Positions 17,271 to 26,338 of a DNA stretch of 64,000 nucleotides are shown in pieces; positions within the stretch are counted from its first letter, which is position 1; every line of letters begins with the position of its first letter. The notes under the pieces are model-generated. The model was not told the origin of the DNA. It saw nothing but the letters and a program-made list of their open reading frames with translations, and did no database searches. This DNA comes from Streptomyces bambusae (lineage in GTDB: Bacteria; Actinomycetota; Actinomycetes; Streptomycetales; Streptomycetaceae). Both the position numbers and the translations under genes were made by a program. Where the stretch lies: contig NZ_JAJAUZ010000004.1 in the NCBI RefSeq assembly GCF_020532645.1, positions 62,001 through 126,000 on the forward strand, written 5' to 3'.

Positions 17271-18145
17271 GCGGCCCGCCGACGGCGCTCGCCGCCGACC
17301 TCGCCGAGCTGCTGCAGCTCGTGCCCGTGCAGCGGGCCGGGATCGCGCTGCTGCTGGCCGCCGTCGGGCTGCCGGTGGTCGGCGTCGTGATCGTGGGCCT
17401 CGACATCATGCCGGTGCGGTTCGCCATGATGCACGTGGCACTCCTCGGCATCGCCGTCGGGCTGCTGACCGGCCTCGACCCCATGCTGTGCGCCCTCGTC
17501 GCCTGCGCCCTCGGAGGCGCCGGAGTGGCGCCACTGGCCCGCACCCCGGACGGGCTCTCCGGCGCCATGGGCCTGCTCATGAGCCTGGCGATCGCGGCGG
17601 CCCTGCTGCTGCTGGCCGTCTCCGGGGTCAACGCCGCCGGCGCGTTCGCCCTGCTGTGGGGGTCCATCCTGGCCGTGGGAACGGCCGATCTGGTCGTCGT
17701 CGCCGTCCTCGCCGTGCTGGTGCCCGCGCTGTTCTGGTGGCGCCGCCGGGACCTGGCCCTGCTCCTGTACGACCGGGAGCTCGCCCTGTCCTCCGGGGTG
17801 GCCGTGGAACGCCTGACCCTCCTGCTGCTCGTGCTGGTGGCCGTGGCCGTCGCCGGTGCCATCAAGCTCACCGGCGCCCTGCTCGTCGACGCCCTGACCC
17901 TGCTGCCCGCGCTGGCGGCCCGCAGGCTCGGCACCTCGCTGACGTCGATCACCCTGTGGGCGGTCGGCATCGGCATCACCGTCAACGTCACGGGCTTCCT
18001 CATCGCCCTGTCCCTGGACTGGCCGCCCGGCCCCGTCCTCGTCCTCACGGCGGGGGCGGTCGTCCTCGCCGTCCATCTCGTACCCGAACGGAGAACCACC
18101 TCATGGCGCGCACCCGCGGCCGCATCCCTTCCCTCCTCGCACTGA
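17267..18145 (+). CDS. metal-type ABC transporter, permease subunit
   Basis: A 292-residue permease of the ABC-3 (ZnuB/MntB-like) type with about eight or nine hydrophobic segments; 'VDALTLLPALAARRLGTSLTSITLWAVGIGITVNVTGFLIAL' corresponds to the family's conserved 'AxLLxPAxxA' region. The GTG at 17267 overlaps the ATPase stop, and the last 43 bases overlap the start of the substrate-binding protein, so the three genes are one operon. Confidence 0.9.
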   Translation: MSGPPTALAADLAELLQLVPVQRAGIALLLAAVGLPVVGVVIVGLDIMPVRFAMMHVALLGIAVGLLTGLDPMLCALVACALGGAGVAPLARTPDGLSGAMGLLMSLAIAAALLLLAVSGVNAAGAFALLWGSILAVGTADLVVVAVLAVLVPALFWWRRRDLALLLYDRELALSSGVAVERLTLLLLVLVAVAVAGAIKLTGALLVDALTLLPALAARRLGTSLTSITLWAVGIGITVNVTGFLIALSLDWPPGPVLVLTAGAVVLAVHLVPERRTTSWRAPAAASLPSSH

Positions 18146-18930
18146 CCGCGAGCCTGGCCCTGGTGGCGGGCTGCGGCGGCGCGGACGGCGGTACGGCCGA
18201 CGGCCGGCCGGCGGACCGGGGCAAGGCGGGCGGCAACCCGCCCGCCGGATCGCCCGTCGTCGTGGCCACCACCACCTGGGAAGGCGCCCTGGCGAAGGCC
18301 GCCGGCGCCGAGAACGTCACCGTGATCGTGCCGCAGTCGGTGCAGCACGCCCCCGACTACGACCCCAAGCCGTCCGACCTGGCGGCCGTCGCCAAGGCCG
18401 ACTTCGTGCTGTACGCGCCGTTCGAGCCGTACGCCGGGAAGATCAAGGAGGCGGCGGGCTCCAAGGCCCAGCTGGTCGAGGTGGGACTCGACAACGACGC
18501 GGACAAGACGGCCGCCGAAGTGGCGCGGCTTGGCGCGAAGTTCGGCACGCAGGCGCGGGCGGGAGCCTGGCAGAAGACGTTCCGTGCGGAGTACGCGAAG
18601 CTCGCCGGGCAGCTCCGGTCCGCCTGGCCGGGCGGACGTCAACCGCAGGTGGTGGCCCAGGTGTTCACCGCCTGGTCGGCGAAGATGGCCGGCGCCGGAC
18701 TGGTCGGCACGTACGGACCCGAGGCCGTCACCCCCGGACGTCTGGCCGAACTGACGGCCAAGAAGCCGCAGTTCGTGCTGGACAACGCGCACATGACGAC
18801 GGGGAGGGTGCTGCCGGGCGCCGGAGCGGAGCAGCTGGAGATCGTCAACTATCCGGGCGAGGACCTCGACCTGCTGGGCGTCTACCGCAAGGCCGCCGAC
18901 GAGATCGGCAAGGCGCTGGCCGGATCCTGA
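18103..18930 (+). CDS. metal-type ABC transporter, substrate-binding lipoprotein
   Basis: A 275-residue lipoprotein with a signal peptide ending in the lipobox LVAGC (Cys near residue 24). It resembles cluster A-I metal-binding proteins: VVVATTTWEGALAKAAGAENVTVIVPQSVQHAPDYDPKPSDL carries the first expected His ligand (H82). The usual second His region reads FTAWSAKMAGAGL and has no His, while a His is found at residue 230 (DNAHMTTGR). Metal specificity is therefore unclear, or the ligand may not be zinc. The ATG lies inside the permease gene. A 23-bp-arm terminator follows. Confidence 0.85.
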   Translation: MARTRGRIPSLLALTASLALVAGCGGADGGTADGRPADRGKAGGNPPAGSPVVVATTTWEGALAKAAGAENVTVIVPQSVQHAPDYDPKPSDLAAVAKADFVLYAPFEPYAGKIKEAAGSKAQLVEVGLDNDADKTAAEVARLGAKFGTQARAGAWQKTFRAEYAKLAGQLRSAWPGGRQPQVVAQVFTAWSAKMAGAGLVGTYGPEAVTPGRLAELTAKKPQFVLDNAHMTTGRVLPGAGAEQLEIVNYPGEDLDLLGVYRKAADEIGKALAGS

Positions 18931-18938
18931 GCAGCGAG

Positions 18939-18990
18939 CCGGAAGGGGCCGGCCGCCGACCACGTACGGTCGGCGGCCGGCCCCTTCCGG
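18939..18990. terminator. large bidirectional hairpin terminator
   Basis: Two perfect 23-base arms (18939-18961 and 18968-18990) around ACGTAC. It lies between the convergent ABC operon and CoA-ligase operon and should stop transcription from both sides. Confidence 0.9.
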
Positions 18991-19001
18991 TGTCCGGCCC
19001 G

Positions 19002-20696
19002 CTACACCGGACGGGTGACCGGTGTGCCGAACCGTTCCCTCAGGAGGGCGCGGTCGGGCTTGCCGGCCGGGGTGAGCGGCAGCTCCGGAAGGACCACCAG
19101 CCGTTCCGGGTGCTTGCGCGGCTCCAGACCCCGGCCGTCGAGGTACGCGCCGAGGTCCGCCAGGTCCGGGACCGGCGCACCCTCCCGTACCACCACGCAG
19201 GCCGCCAGCCGCTCGCCCATCAGCGGATCGGCCACCCCCACGCACATGACGTCCCGTACCGACGGATGCCCGGCGAGCGCCAGCTCCACTTCCGCCGGGC
19301 TGATGTTCGCGCCGCCGCGGATCACCACGTCCTTGAGCCGCCCCACCACCCGGAGCGTGCCGTCCTCCGCCAGGAGTCCCAGGTCGCCGGTGCGGACCCA
19401 GCCGCCGGGGGTGCGGTAGCGCGCGTTCAGGCCGGGGTCGCCGACGTAGCACAGCGGGGACATCGGGCCCCGCGCGAGGATCTCGCCGACCACGCCCGCG
19501 GGCTCCGCCTCGGTGTCCGGCGCGCCCGGGGCCACGATCCGGATCTCGGTGACGCGCGGGTCCGGACGGCCGATCGGAACACCCCGGGTCTCCGCGTCAA
19601 CGCCCTTGCCGTGCCGTCCGGTCGAGTCCTCGGCGGGCGCATCGGGCAGTCCCGTATGGCAGTTGACGCCGTCGGCCGAACCGTACAGGTTCACCACCGG
19701 GCAGCCGAACGCCGTACGGGCCTCCGCGGCCGTCGCCTCGTCCAGCGGCGCGCCGCCCAGCACCAGGGCGGTGGGCGCGGGCAGTTCGCGCGGTGCCTCG
19801 GCGAGCCGGTCCAGCATCATGCGGACCATGGTCGGCACGCCCAGGACATGGGTGGGTGCGTGCGCGGCGATCGCGTCCAGGGCCGCGTCCGGGCTGAAGT
19901 GGTCGAGCAGGACCAGCGTCCCGCCGTGCCGGGCCAGCGCCACCGCCGTTCCGTTGCTGCCGAACGCCGAGGCGAGCGGCACCAGGAACAGGCAGCGCGG
20001 CGGCTCGCCGTCCCGCAGCAGCGACCCGAGGAAGTTCCCGCGGCCGCCGGCCAGCGCGTTGTGCGAGTACGCGATCATCTTCGGCTCCGCCTCGGAGCCC
20101 GAGGAGACCAGGATCCGCACCGGCGCGTCCGGATGCGGCCGGGCCGGCGTGAACGCACCCGGATCGGTGCGCAGCAGCTCCGCCATCGGCACGCACCCGG
20201 CGGGCACGCCGGCGGCCGGTCCGGCGCCGATCACGTGCCGCAGCGACGGGAGCCGGTCGGCCAGGCCGAGGAGTTCGGCGGCGGGCCGCGCGGACCGGTG
20301 CCCGGTCGCCGCGATCACCGCGACCGCCTCCGAACGTCCCAGCAGCGACAGCGCCTCCCGGCTGCCCCGGCCCACCGGGAACGGCAGCCCGACGGCACCC
20401 AGCGCGGCCAGCGCCAGATCGGCGATGACCGCGTCCCGTCCGGCGGGCAGCTGTACGGCCACCACCTCGCCGGGACGCACCCCGAGGCCGGCGAGACCGG
20501 CCGCCAGGGCCCGCACCTTGCGGTCCAGTGCGGTGTAACAGAGCTTGCCCTTGGCGTCGAGCAGGGCCGTGCGGTGCGGATCGGACGTCAGACGGGCCCG
20601 GTAGAGGCTGTACACGTCGAGGTCGGGGCAGGACCCGTCCACGGCCCAGGACCGGCGCAGGGCAGCAGGCAGGAGATCGTCGAGGGTGACGGTCAT
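19002..20696 (-). CDS. AMP-forming acyl-CoA ligase (ANL superfamily)
   Basis: A 564-residue adenylate-forming enzyme. The P-loop analogue is ILVSSGSEAEPKMIAYSH (A3; the common TSGTTGxPK is altered), A5 is NLYGSADGVNC, A7 is GGWVRTGDLG, A8 is GRLKDVVIRGGANISPAEVE and A10 is PLTPAGKPDR with the catalytic Lys. It should activate a carboxylic acid to acyl-AMP and then acyl-CoA. The ATG overlaps the CoA-transferase stop as ATGA. Together with the CoA transferase and the divergent acyl-CoA dehydrogenase it forms a small acyl-CoA module; the acid is not identifiable. Confidence 0.9.
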   Translation of the reverse strand: MTVTLDDLLPAALRRSWAVDGSCPDLDVYSLYRARLTSDPHRTALLDAKGKLCYTALDRKVRALAAGLAGLGVRPGEVVAVQLPAGRDAVIADLALAALGAVGLPFPVGRGSREALSLLGRSEAVAVIAATGHRSARPAAELLGLADRLPSLRHVIGAGPAAGVPAGCVPMAELLRTDPGAFTPARPHPDAPVRILVSSGSEAEPKMIAYSHNALAGGRGNFLGSLLRDGEPPRCLFLVPLASAFGSNGTAVALARHGGTLVLLDHFSPDAALDAIAAHAPTHVLGVPTMVRMMLDRLAEAPRELPAPTALVLGGAPLDEATAAEARTAFGCPVVNLYGSADGVNCHTGLPDAPAEDSTGRHGKGVDAETRGVPIGRPDPRVTEIRIVAPGAPDTEAEPAGVVGEILARGPMSPLCYVGDPGLNARYRTPGGWVRTGDLGLLAEDGTLRVVGRLKDVVIRGGANISPAEVELALAGHPSVRDVMCVGVADPLMGERLAACVVVREGAPVPDLADLGAYLDGRGLEPRKHPERLVVLPELPLTPAGKPDRALLRERFGTPVTRPV

Positions 20697-22525
20697 GCGA
20701 AGCTCCAGGGGTCGGAAACGGCAGCCGCGCCATGGGCGTCCCGGCCGGTGAGGCCGGGCAGGCGCGGGTCGTCGTGCAGGGCGTGCAGGTCGCGGGTGAC
20801 GGCGGTGGCGGCCAGGCCGTCGGCCCGCAGCCGGGCCACCGCCTCGGCGGTTCCCCAGACGCCGGTCCGGCGGGGATCCCCGGCCGCGGCGTCGGTGTCG
20901 GCGAGCGCGACCCAGCCGTCGGCGGTGCGCAGCGGCCGTCGGAAGCCGGCCGGCGGCCGCGGGTCGCCCCCTGCCGCGGCCCGCTGCCGGGCCGCGGCCG
21001 TGACCAGGTCGGCGGCGCCGAGCAGCGAGGAATCGGCCCGGACCCCGCGGCCGGTCCGCTCGCGCAGCAGCAGCCCTGCGAGGACGGCCTGGGTGCCGAG
21101 CAGCCCGCCCAGCACGTCGAGCAGGGTCATCAGGGAGGGTGCGGGCGGCTCGTCCGCGGGACGCACGGCGGCGCCCACGCCGGTGCGGGCCTGCACCATG
21201 AAGTCGGTGCCGATCGGCGCCGCGGGCAGCCGGCCGGCCCAGCCGCCGGTGTACGCGTACACGAGCGCCGGGTTGGCGACGGCCAGGTCCTCGTGGTCGA
21301 GGCCGAGGGCGGCGGCCTTGCCGGGGGCCCAGTTGTGCAGGAACACATCGGCTCCGGCGGCCAGTTCACGCAGCCGGGTCCGGCCCGACGGGCAGGTGAT
21401 GTCGACCTCCTCGGCCTTCTTGCCGCGGTTGAGGGCCAGCCAGCGCGCGGAGATCCCGGAACAGGCCGGCGGCATCCCGCGCAGCGGGTCGCCGCCCGGC
21501 GGCTCGATGCGGATCACGTCCGCGCCGAGCAGGCCCAGCAGGTGGGCGGCGAGCGGGGCCTGGATCCGGCGCCCCGCCTCCAGCACGGTCAGCCCGGCCA
21601 GGGGAGGGGACGGCGCCGGCGGGTGGCACTCCGGCGCGGGCCGACGGGGCCCGCGCGTCCGGCCGGCGTCCGGAGCGCCGTGGTCCGGGCCGTCCGGGCC
21701 GTCGTACGGCCGCAGGCGTACGGGCGGCCCGTCCGCTATCCCCTCGCGGGTCGGCCCGTACAGCGGGCACACCTCGGCGCCCGCGCTGCCGGCCGCCGCC
21801 CGGAGGCGCTCCCACGGGCTGCGCCGGGCCGTGGCGTGCAGCTCCTCGGGGAACGGGGCGCAGGCGGTCGCGTAGCGGAACTGGAAGGGGCGCCAGCCCG
21901 ACCGGACCGCCGCCTCGGGGGCGCCGAGCGTCCGCCAGAACACGGCCCAGGCGCCCGGGTCGAGGGTCTCCAGCTCGAAGACGGTCCCGTCGGAGGAGGT
22001 GAACGGCGGTCCCCCCGGCGCGAGTTCGGCGGCCTCGCCCTCGTCGGCACCGGCTGCCGCGAGGTACTGCGAGACGGCGAGCAGGCCCGCCCGGGCGGCG
22101 CTGGTGCGCACGGCCGAGGGGGCGCGGCCGCCGCGTGCCTGCGCCAGCAGGCCGGCGAGCACGCCCTGCACGGTGAGGGCGCCCGTGGCCGTGGCCACGT
22201 AGTCCGCGCCCAGGCCGCGCGGCGAGCCGTCCCGGCGGCCGTGGACCTCCATCACCCCGGTGGCGGCCTGCACGGTCGCCTCGTCGCACAGTTCGGCCGC
22301 CGGGCCGGTGGCGCCGTGCTCGGCCCATTGCGGGTCGGCGGTCAGCGGCGCGAATCCGGCGCCGCCGACGGTGAGGTGCGGGCCGTCGCCCCTGCCCGGC
22401 CTGGCGCCGAGCAGCCGGAGCTGGTCTGCGGCCAGGCCGGCGCCCGGGCCGGCGGGCGGCTCCGGGGCGAGGGACAGGCCGTCGAGGGGACGCCGGACGG
22501 GTGGGGTGGCGGATGCTGCTGCCAT
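20693..22525 (-). CDS. tandem CaiB/BaiF-type CoA transferase
   Basis: A 610-residue protein, longer than a standard family III CoA transferase (about 400). From residue 310 it is clearly CaiB/BaiF: GLTVLEAGRRIQAPLAAHLLGLLGADVIRIEPPGGDPLRG, then NRGKKAEEVD and the region with the catalytic-Asp candidate MTLLDVLGGLLGTQAVLAGLLLRERTGRG. The first 300 residues look like a second, degenerate CaiB-like half (GLGADYVATATGALTVQGVLAGLLAQARGG). ATG at 22525 follows GAGGAGCGGC. It is first in the operon with the CoA ligase and is divergent from the acyl-CoA dehydrogenase. Confidence 0.85.
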   Translation of the reverse strand: MAAASATPPVRRPLDGLSLAPEPPAGPGAGLAADQLRLLGARPGRGDGPHLTVGGAGFAPLTADPQWAEHGATGPAAELCDEATVQAATGVMEVHGRRDGSPRGLGADYVATATGALTVQGVLAGLLAQARGGRAPSAVRTSAARAGLLAVSQYLAAAGADEGEAAELAPGGPPFTSSDGTVFELETLDPGAWAVFWRTLGAPEAAVRSGWRPFQFRYATACAPFPEELHATARRSPWERLRAAAGSAGAEVCPLYGPTREGIADGPPVRLRPYDGPDGPDHGAPDAGRTRGPRRPAPECHPPAPSPPLAGLTVLEAGRRIQAPLAAHLLGLLGADVIRIEPPGGDPLRGMPPACSGISARWLALNRGKKAEEVDITCPSGRTRLRELAAGADVFLHNWAPGKAAALGLDHEDLAVANPALVYAYTGGWAGRLPAAPIGTDFMVQARTGVGAAVRPADEPPAPSLMTLLDVLGGLLGTQAVLAGLLLRERTGRGVRADSSLLGAADLVTAAARQRAAAGGDPRPPAGFRRPLRTADGWVALADTDAAAGDPRRTGVWGTAEAVARLRADGLAATAVTRDLHALHDDPRLPGLTGRDAHGAAAVSDPWSFA

Positions 22526-22648
22526 GCCGCTCCTCGGGAGGCAGGGGGTACGGGCGCGGGAACCGGACGGGGGTCCGCCCCGACCAGTTCCACGCAGCAA
22601 GCAGTCGGACAACCGTTCCCATGGGTTCCCGGAGGTCGGAGGAAAGTG

Positions 22649-23842
22649 GTGGCAGCGCACGCGGGGTTTCCCGAATGCCCTCCCGAGGCGAGGGAGCTGA
22701 AGGCGCGGGTGGAGGTGTTCGTCCGGGACCGGGTGATGCCGTCCGAGCCGCTCCTCGACGCCGGCGGCGCCGCGGCCGCCACCGCACTCGAAGGCCTCCG
22801 CAGGGAGGCCCGCGACCGCGGCCTGTGGGCCCTCCCGCTGCCCGCCGAACTCGGCGGCCAGGGAATGCCGTTGGATCTGTACGCGCACGTCGCCGAGGCC
22901 GAGGGGGCCAGCGAGCACGGTCCCGCAGCGCTCGGCTCGGCGACCCTCCTCGACGCGCTCATGCTGCACCGGCACGGCACCGAACGGGTCCGCGAGCAGT
23001 ACGTACGCCCGCTGGTCGCCGGGGAGTTGAAGGCCTGCTACGCGATGACCGAGCCGGACACCCCCGGCACCGACCCCTACCTGACCGCCACCCGCGCCGA
23101 GCCGGTGGGGGACCGAGACGGCGGCCGCGACGACAGCGGCTGGCGGATCAGCGGGGGGAAGTGGTTCACGAGCGGCGCCGGTGACGCCGACCTGGTCACC
23201 GTCCTCGCCCGCACCGACGGCACCGCCCCCGAGCGCGGCGGACTCTCACTGCTCCTCGTGCCCACGTCCGCCCCCGGGTTCAGGGTGGTCCGCGAGCTGC
23301 CGGTGCTCGGCGCGGCGGGCCCGTACGAGATCCGGTTCGACGGCGTGCAGGTCGCGGCCGACCACCTGCTGGGGGAGCGGGGCGCGGGGCTGGCGGTGGC
23401 CGCCGAACGGCTCCAGCTGGGCCGGACCCTGCGCTGCCTGCGCTGGCTCGGGCAGGCCAGGCGGGCGTACGAGCTGATGCGCGAGCGGGCCCTGGCGCGC
23501 AGCGGATCCCGGGGTGCACTCGGTGAATTCCAGCTGGTGCAGCGGCACTTGTTCGAGTCGTTGCTGATGCTGCGGACCACCCGGCCGCTGGTCCACGAGG
23601 CCGTGGCCCGGCTCGCGGCCGGCCGTGACGCCCACATCGAGGTGGGGCTGGCCAAGGTGGCGGCGGCCCGCACCCTCCAGCAGGTCGCCGACGCCGCCAT
23701 CCAGGTCCACGGGGCGGCCGGGCTCGGCCCCGACACCCCGCTGCCGGCGCTGTTCCGCACCGGGCGGGCCGCGCGGATCCTCGACGGTCCCGACGAGCTC
23801 CACATCGCGGCCGTGGCGCGGCGGGTGCTGAAGGGGGAGTGA
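22649..23842 (+). CDS. acyl-CoA dehydrogenase family protein
   Basis: A 397-residue FAD-dependent acyl-CoA dehydrogenase. It shows the FAD/substrate signatures CYAMTEPDTPGTDPYLTATRA and WRISGGKWFTSGAGDADLVTVLARTDG, a 'RTLRCLRWLGQARRAYELM' helix and the C-terminal 'AIQVHGAAGLGPDTPLPALFRTGRAARILDGPDELH' block, where the catalytic base would normally be a nearby Glu. Two adjacent GTG codons (22646 and 22649) could start it; I choose 22649, better spaced from GGAGGA (22637-22642). It is divergently transcribed from the CoA transferase. Confidence 0.88.
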   Translation: MAAHAGFPECPPEARELKARVEVFVRDRVMPSEPLLDAGGAAAATALEGLRREARDRGLWALPLPAELGGQGMPLDLYAHVAEAEGASEHGPAALGSATLLDALMLHRHGTERVREQYVRPLVAGELKACYAMTEPDTPGTDPYLTATRAEPVGDRDGGRDDSGWRISGGKWFTSGAGDADLVTVLARTDGTAPERGGLSLLLVPTSAPGFRVVRELPVLGAAGPYEIRFDGVQVAADHLLGERGAGLAVAAERLQLGRTLRCLRWLGQARRAYELMRERALARSGSRGALGEFQLVQRHLFESLLMLRTTRPLVHEAVARLAAGRDAHIEVGLAKVAAARTLQQVADAAIQVHGAAGLGPDTPLPALFRTGRAARILDGPDELHIAAVARRVLKGE

Positions 23843-23864
23843 GCGGGCCGGGGCGGGGTCCGGG

Positions 23865-24965
23865 TCAGATCTCGTCCGGGGCGGCCAGGCCGGTGAGGCA
23901 GGCCAGGCCGAAGGCCAGGAAGAAGCTGCCCCAGACCAGTTCGTGCCGGACCGCGGTGGGACCGGCGAGGTCGTAACAGCCGTCCAGGAGACGGCCGTCC
24001 GCGGTCAGGTGGCGGGCGGCGAGCTCACCGAGCACGGCCTCCGCAGGCACCCGGCGGCCCGACTTCAGCAGCGCCACCGCGGTGATCGCGGCCGCGGAGG
24101 TGTCCCGCGGCCCGTCGGGCCGGGCCGTGTCCGCCGGCGGCACCGCCCACGGGTGGTCCGGCAGCCCGGCCGCGAGCGCGCGCAGCCCGGCCGCGCCCGG
24201 CAGCCGGTGCGCGTCCGCGGCGGCCAGCCGCAGCCAGGCGTGGCCGCGGGTCCAGCCGGGGGACGGCTCGGCGAGCGCGGTCCAGCCGGTGCCGGGCCGG
24301 TACGTCCGGGAGTGCCCGGCCCCGCACAGGCGCAGCTGGGTGCGCAGGTGCGCGGCGGCGGTGTGCGGGTCGGCCAGCGCCAGGAGCGGGACGGTGCCGG
24401 GAGCCGCATCGGGCCGGGCCGTCAGCCGGGGCCCGCCGAACTCCGCACCCCAGGGCACCAGGTGGAGATCCGGGTCGAAGGCGTCGTGGCAGGCGCGGGC
24501 GGCCCGGTCGCGGAGGGCCCTGCTCTCCGGGTCGTCCGCGAGCGCGGTGCCGTACCAGAGGATCAGACCGCGGGCCGCGGTGTCGGCGGCCACCCAGCCC
24601 GCCAGCCGGGCGCCGGCGGCGACGGCCGCGGCCCGGTCGGCCGCCGCTCCGGTGCGCCGGGCCCGCAGCCACAGCAGCCCCGCCCAGCAGCCACCCGCCC
24701 ACGAGCCGCGGGCGGTGGTCTTCCAGACCCCGCCGACGGGGTCCGCGAACAGCGGGAATCGGTCCCCGACCCGGTCCGCGGTGACGGCGACCCGCGCGAG
24801 CACGGCGTCGAGCGCACGCCCGGCCCAGGGCGCGGGCTGCCCCGTGGGTGCAGGGGGACCGGGACCCTGCACCGCGCCGCCGCCGGACGGCCCCGACGGA
24901 ACGCGCGGACGCGCGCCTCGGCCACGGGGCAGTTCCGCCCCGGCGGCTCCGGACCCGGGGTTCAC
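23865..24965 (-). CDS. GH88-like glycoside hydrolase (glucuronyl-hydrolase fold)
   Basis: A 366-residue protein with features of the (alpha/alpha)6-barrel GH88/GH105 group: 'GGCWAGLLWLRARRTG', 'HDAFDPDLHLVPWGAEFGGP', the 'PGWTRGHAWLRLAAADAHRL' helix resembling the RGQGWA motif of unsaturated glucuronyl hydrolases, and 'RDTSAAAITAVALLKSG' resembling D[ST]SA.AIAA. No signal peptide, so cytosolic. The GTG at 24965 overlaps the stop of the MFS gene (GTGA), suggesting coupled uptake or export and hydrolysis of a glycoside. Only moderate similarity is visible, so the exact family is an inference. Confidence 0.72.
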   Translation of the reverse strand: MNPGSGAAGAELPRGRGARPRVPSGPSGGGAVQGPGPPAPTGQPAPWAGRALDAVLARVAVTADRVGDRFPLFADPVGGVWKTTARGSWAGGCWAGLLWLRARRTGAAADRAAAVAAGARLAGWVAADTAARGLILWYGTALADDPESRALRDRAARACHDAFDPDLHLVPWGAEFGGPRLTARPDAAPGTVPLLALADPHTAAAHLRTQLRLCGAGHSRTYRPGTGWTALAEPSPGWTRGHAWLRLAAADAHRLPGAAGLRALAAGLPDHPWAVPPADTARPDGPRDTSAAAITAVALLKSGRRVPAEAVLGELAARHLTADGRLLDGCYDLAGPTAVRHELVWGSFFLAFGLACLTGLAAPDEI

Positions 24966-26176
24966 GCCGCCGCTCCCGCGCCGGTACGGGCAGCGTCCGT
25001 GCGGCGTTCCCGGACCGCCCAGAGGGCCGCCACCGCCGCCGCGGCGGCGAACTCGGCGGCCACGAGCAGCCAGCCCGCCCCGTACCGGCCCGCGTCGGCC
25101 AGCAGACCGAACAGGGGCGGCCCCAGGGCGAACCCCGCGAAGAAGCCCGCCGAGACCAGGGCCGAGTCCCGACCGGCCCGGCCGGCGGCGGCGCGCTGCA
25201 TCACCAGGACCATCGAGACCGCGTTGCCGGCCACCGCGAACACGCCCATGCCGACCGCCGCCGGCCAGGCCAGCGCCGGCAGCCGGTCCGCCGCCGCGAG
25301 CAGCAGGGCCGCTCCGACCGCACCCCCGGCCAGCGCCCCGGGCAGCCGCACCGCCCGCTCCGGCCGTCCGGCGACGCGCGACCAGCCCACCCGGCCGGCG
25401 ATCCCCGCCACGCCCAGCACCGCGACCAGGGCGGCCGCGGCCGTCGGCCCCAGACCGAGCCGCCGGGTGCCGTACAGGGCCACGTACGTGTTCACCGAGG
25501 CGATCCCGCAGCCCAGCAGCAGGGAGAACCCCGTCAGCCAGGCGATCGCACCCCGCGGCCGCAGCCCGCCGGGCCCGGGCGCCCCGGCGGGCGCCGGATC
25601 GGGCGGCAGCAGCAGCGCCGCCCACAGCGCGCAGGCCAGCGCGGCGGCGGCCGCCGTCCAGACGGCGAACCGCCACCCGGCCGGTCCGGCCAGCGCCGCC
25701 AGCGGCAGACCCGCGGCGAACGCCCCCAGCTGTACGCCCGACTGCTTCAGCCCGGTCACGGGGCCCCGCCGGGCGGCGGGCACCGACGCCAGGACGGCGC
25801 GGTTGGTCGCCGGGTTCGCCAGTGCCTGCGGCAGCCCGCCGAGCGCGACCGCCGCGAGGAGCAGCCCGGGCCCGCTCGCCGCCCCGATCAGGGCCAGGGC
25901 GACCGCCGAACCCGCGAACAGGGCGACGATGCAGCGCCGCGGCCCCAGCCGGTCCACCACCCGCCCGCCGACCGGCGACAGCAGCGCGGCGGCCCCGAAC
26001 CCGACCGTCGTGGTGACGCCCAACAGGGCCGGGGAGATGGAGAGTTCGCCGACCAGCCGGGGGCCCAGCGCGCCCAGCAGGAACAGCTGCAGCATGGAGA
26101 ACGCCATGGCGCAGGTCAGCAGGGCGGTCAGCGCGCGCGGTGCGGGCGCGGCGGACGGGGCGGCCACGGTGCTCAC
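24962..26176 (-). CDS. MFS transporter
   Basis: A 404-residue major facilitator with 12 predicted membrane helices; motif A is LLSPVGGRVVDRLGPRRCIVAL and the mid-loop holds 'VLASVPAARRGPVTGLKQSGVQLGAFAAGLPLAAL'. The GTG at 26176 follows AAGGAGAGG and is preferred to ATG 26194 or the longer frame to 26275. It is first in the two-gene operon with the GH88-like hydrolase, so a sugar or glyco-conjugate is a reasonable but unproven substrate. Confidence 0.88.
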   Translation of the reverse strand: MSTVAAPSAAPAPRALTALLTCAMAFSMLQLFLLGALGPRLVGELSISPALLGVTTTVGFGAAALLSPVGGRVVDRLGPRRCIVALFAGSAVALALIGAASGPGLLLAAVALGGLPQALANPATNRAVLASVPAARRGPVTGLKQSGVQLGAFAAGLPLAALAGPAGWRFAVWTAAAAALACALWAALLLPPDPAPAGAPGPGGLRPRGAIAWLTGFSLLLGCGIASVNTYVALYGTRRLGLGPTAAAALVAVLGVAGIAGRVGWSRVAGRPERAVRLPGALAGGAVGAALLLAAADRLPALAWPAAVGMGVFAVAGNAVSMVLVMQRAAAGRAGRDSALVSAGFFAGFALGPPLFGLLADAGRYGAGWLLVAAEFAAAAAVAALWAVRERRTDAARTGAGAAA

Positions 26177-26338
26177 TTCCTCTCCTTCGGGCATCGGGGA
26201 GTTGGGTCGGCCGGGCGGCTCCGGAAGTTCCGCACACGGCTGTGTGATGCGGGTCACGTCTGGCGAAGTTGTCATGTGTGACAGGACTTTGACCTGCCGT
26301 ATCCCGAACGTCGGCCACGGGTGCGAAGATGGGCCGCC

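Noticed and set aside
20732-22640. Long N-terminal extension of the acyl-CoA dehydrogenase frame
   Set aside because: The frame is open through the reverse CoA-transferase gene but family similarity begins only at the GTG near 22649, which has a good ribosome site.
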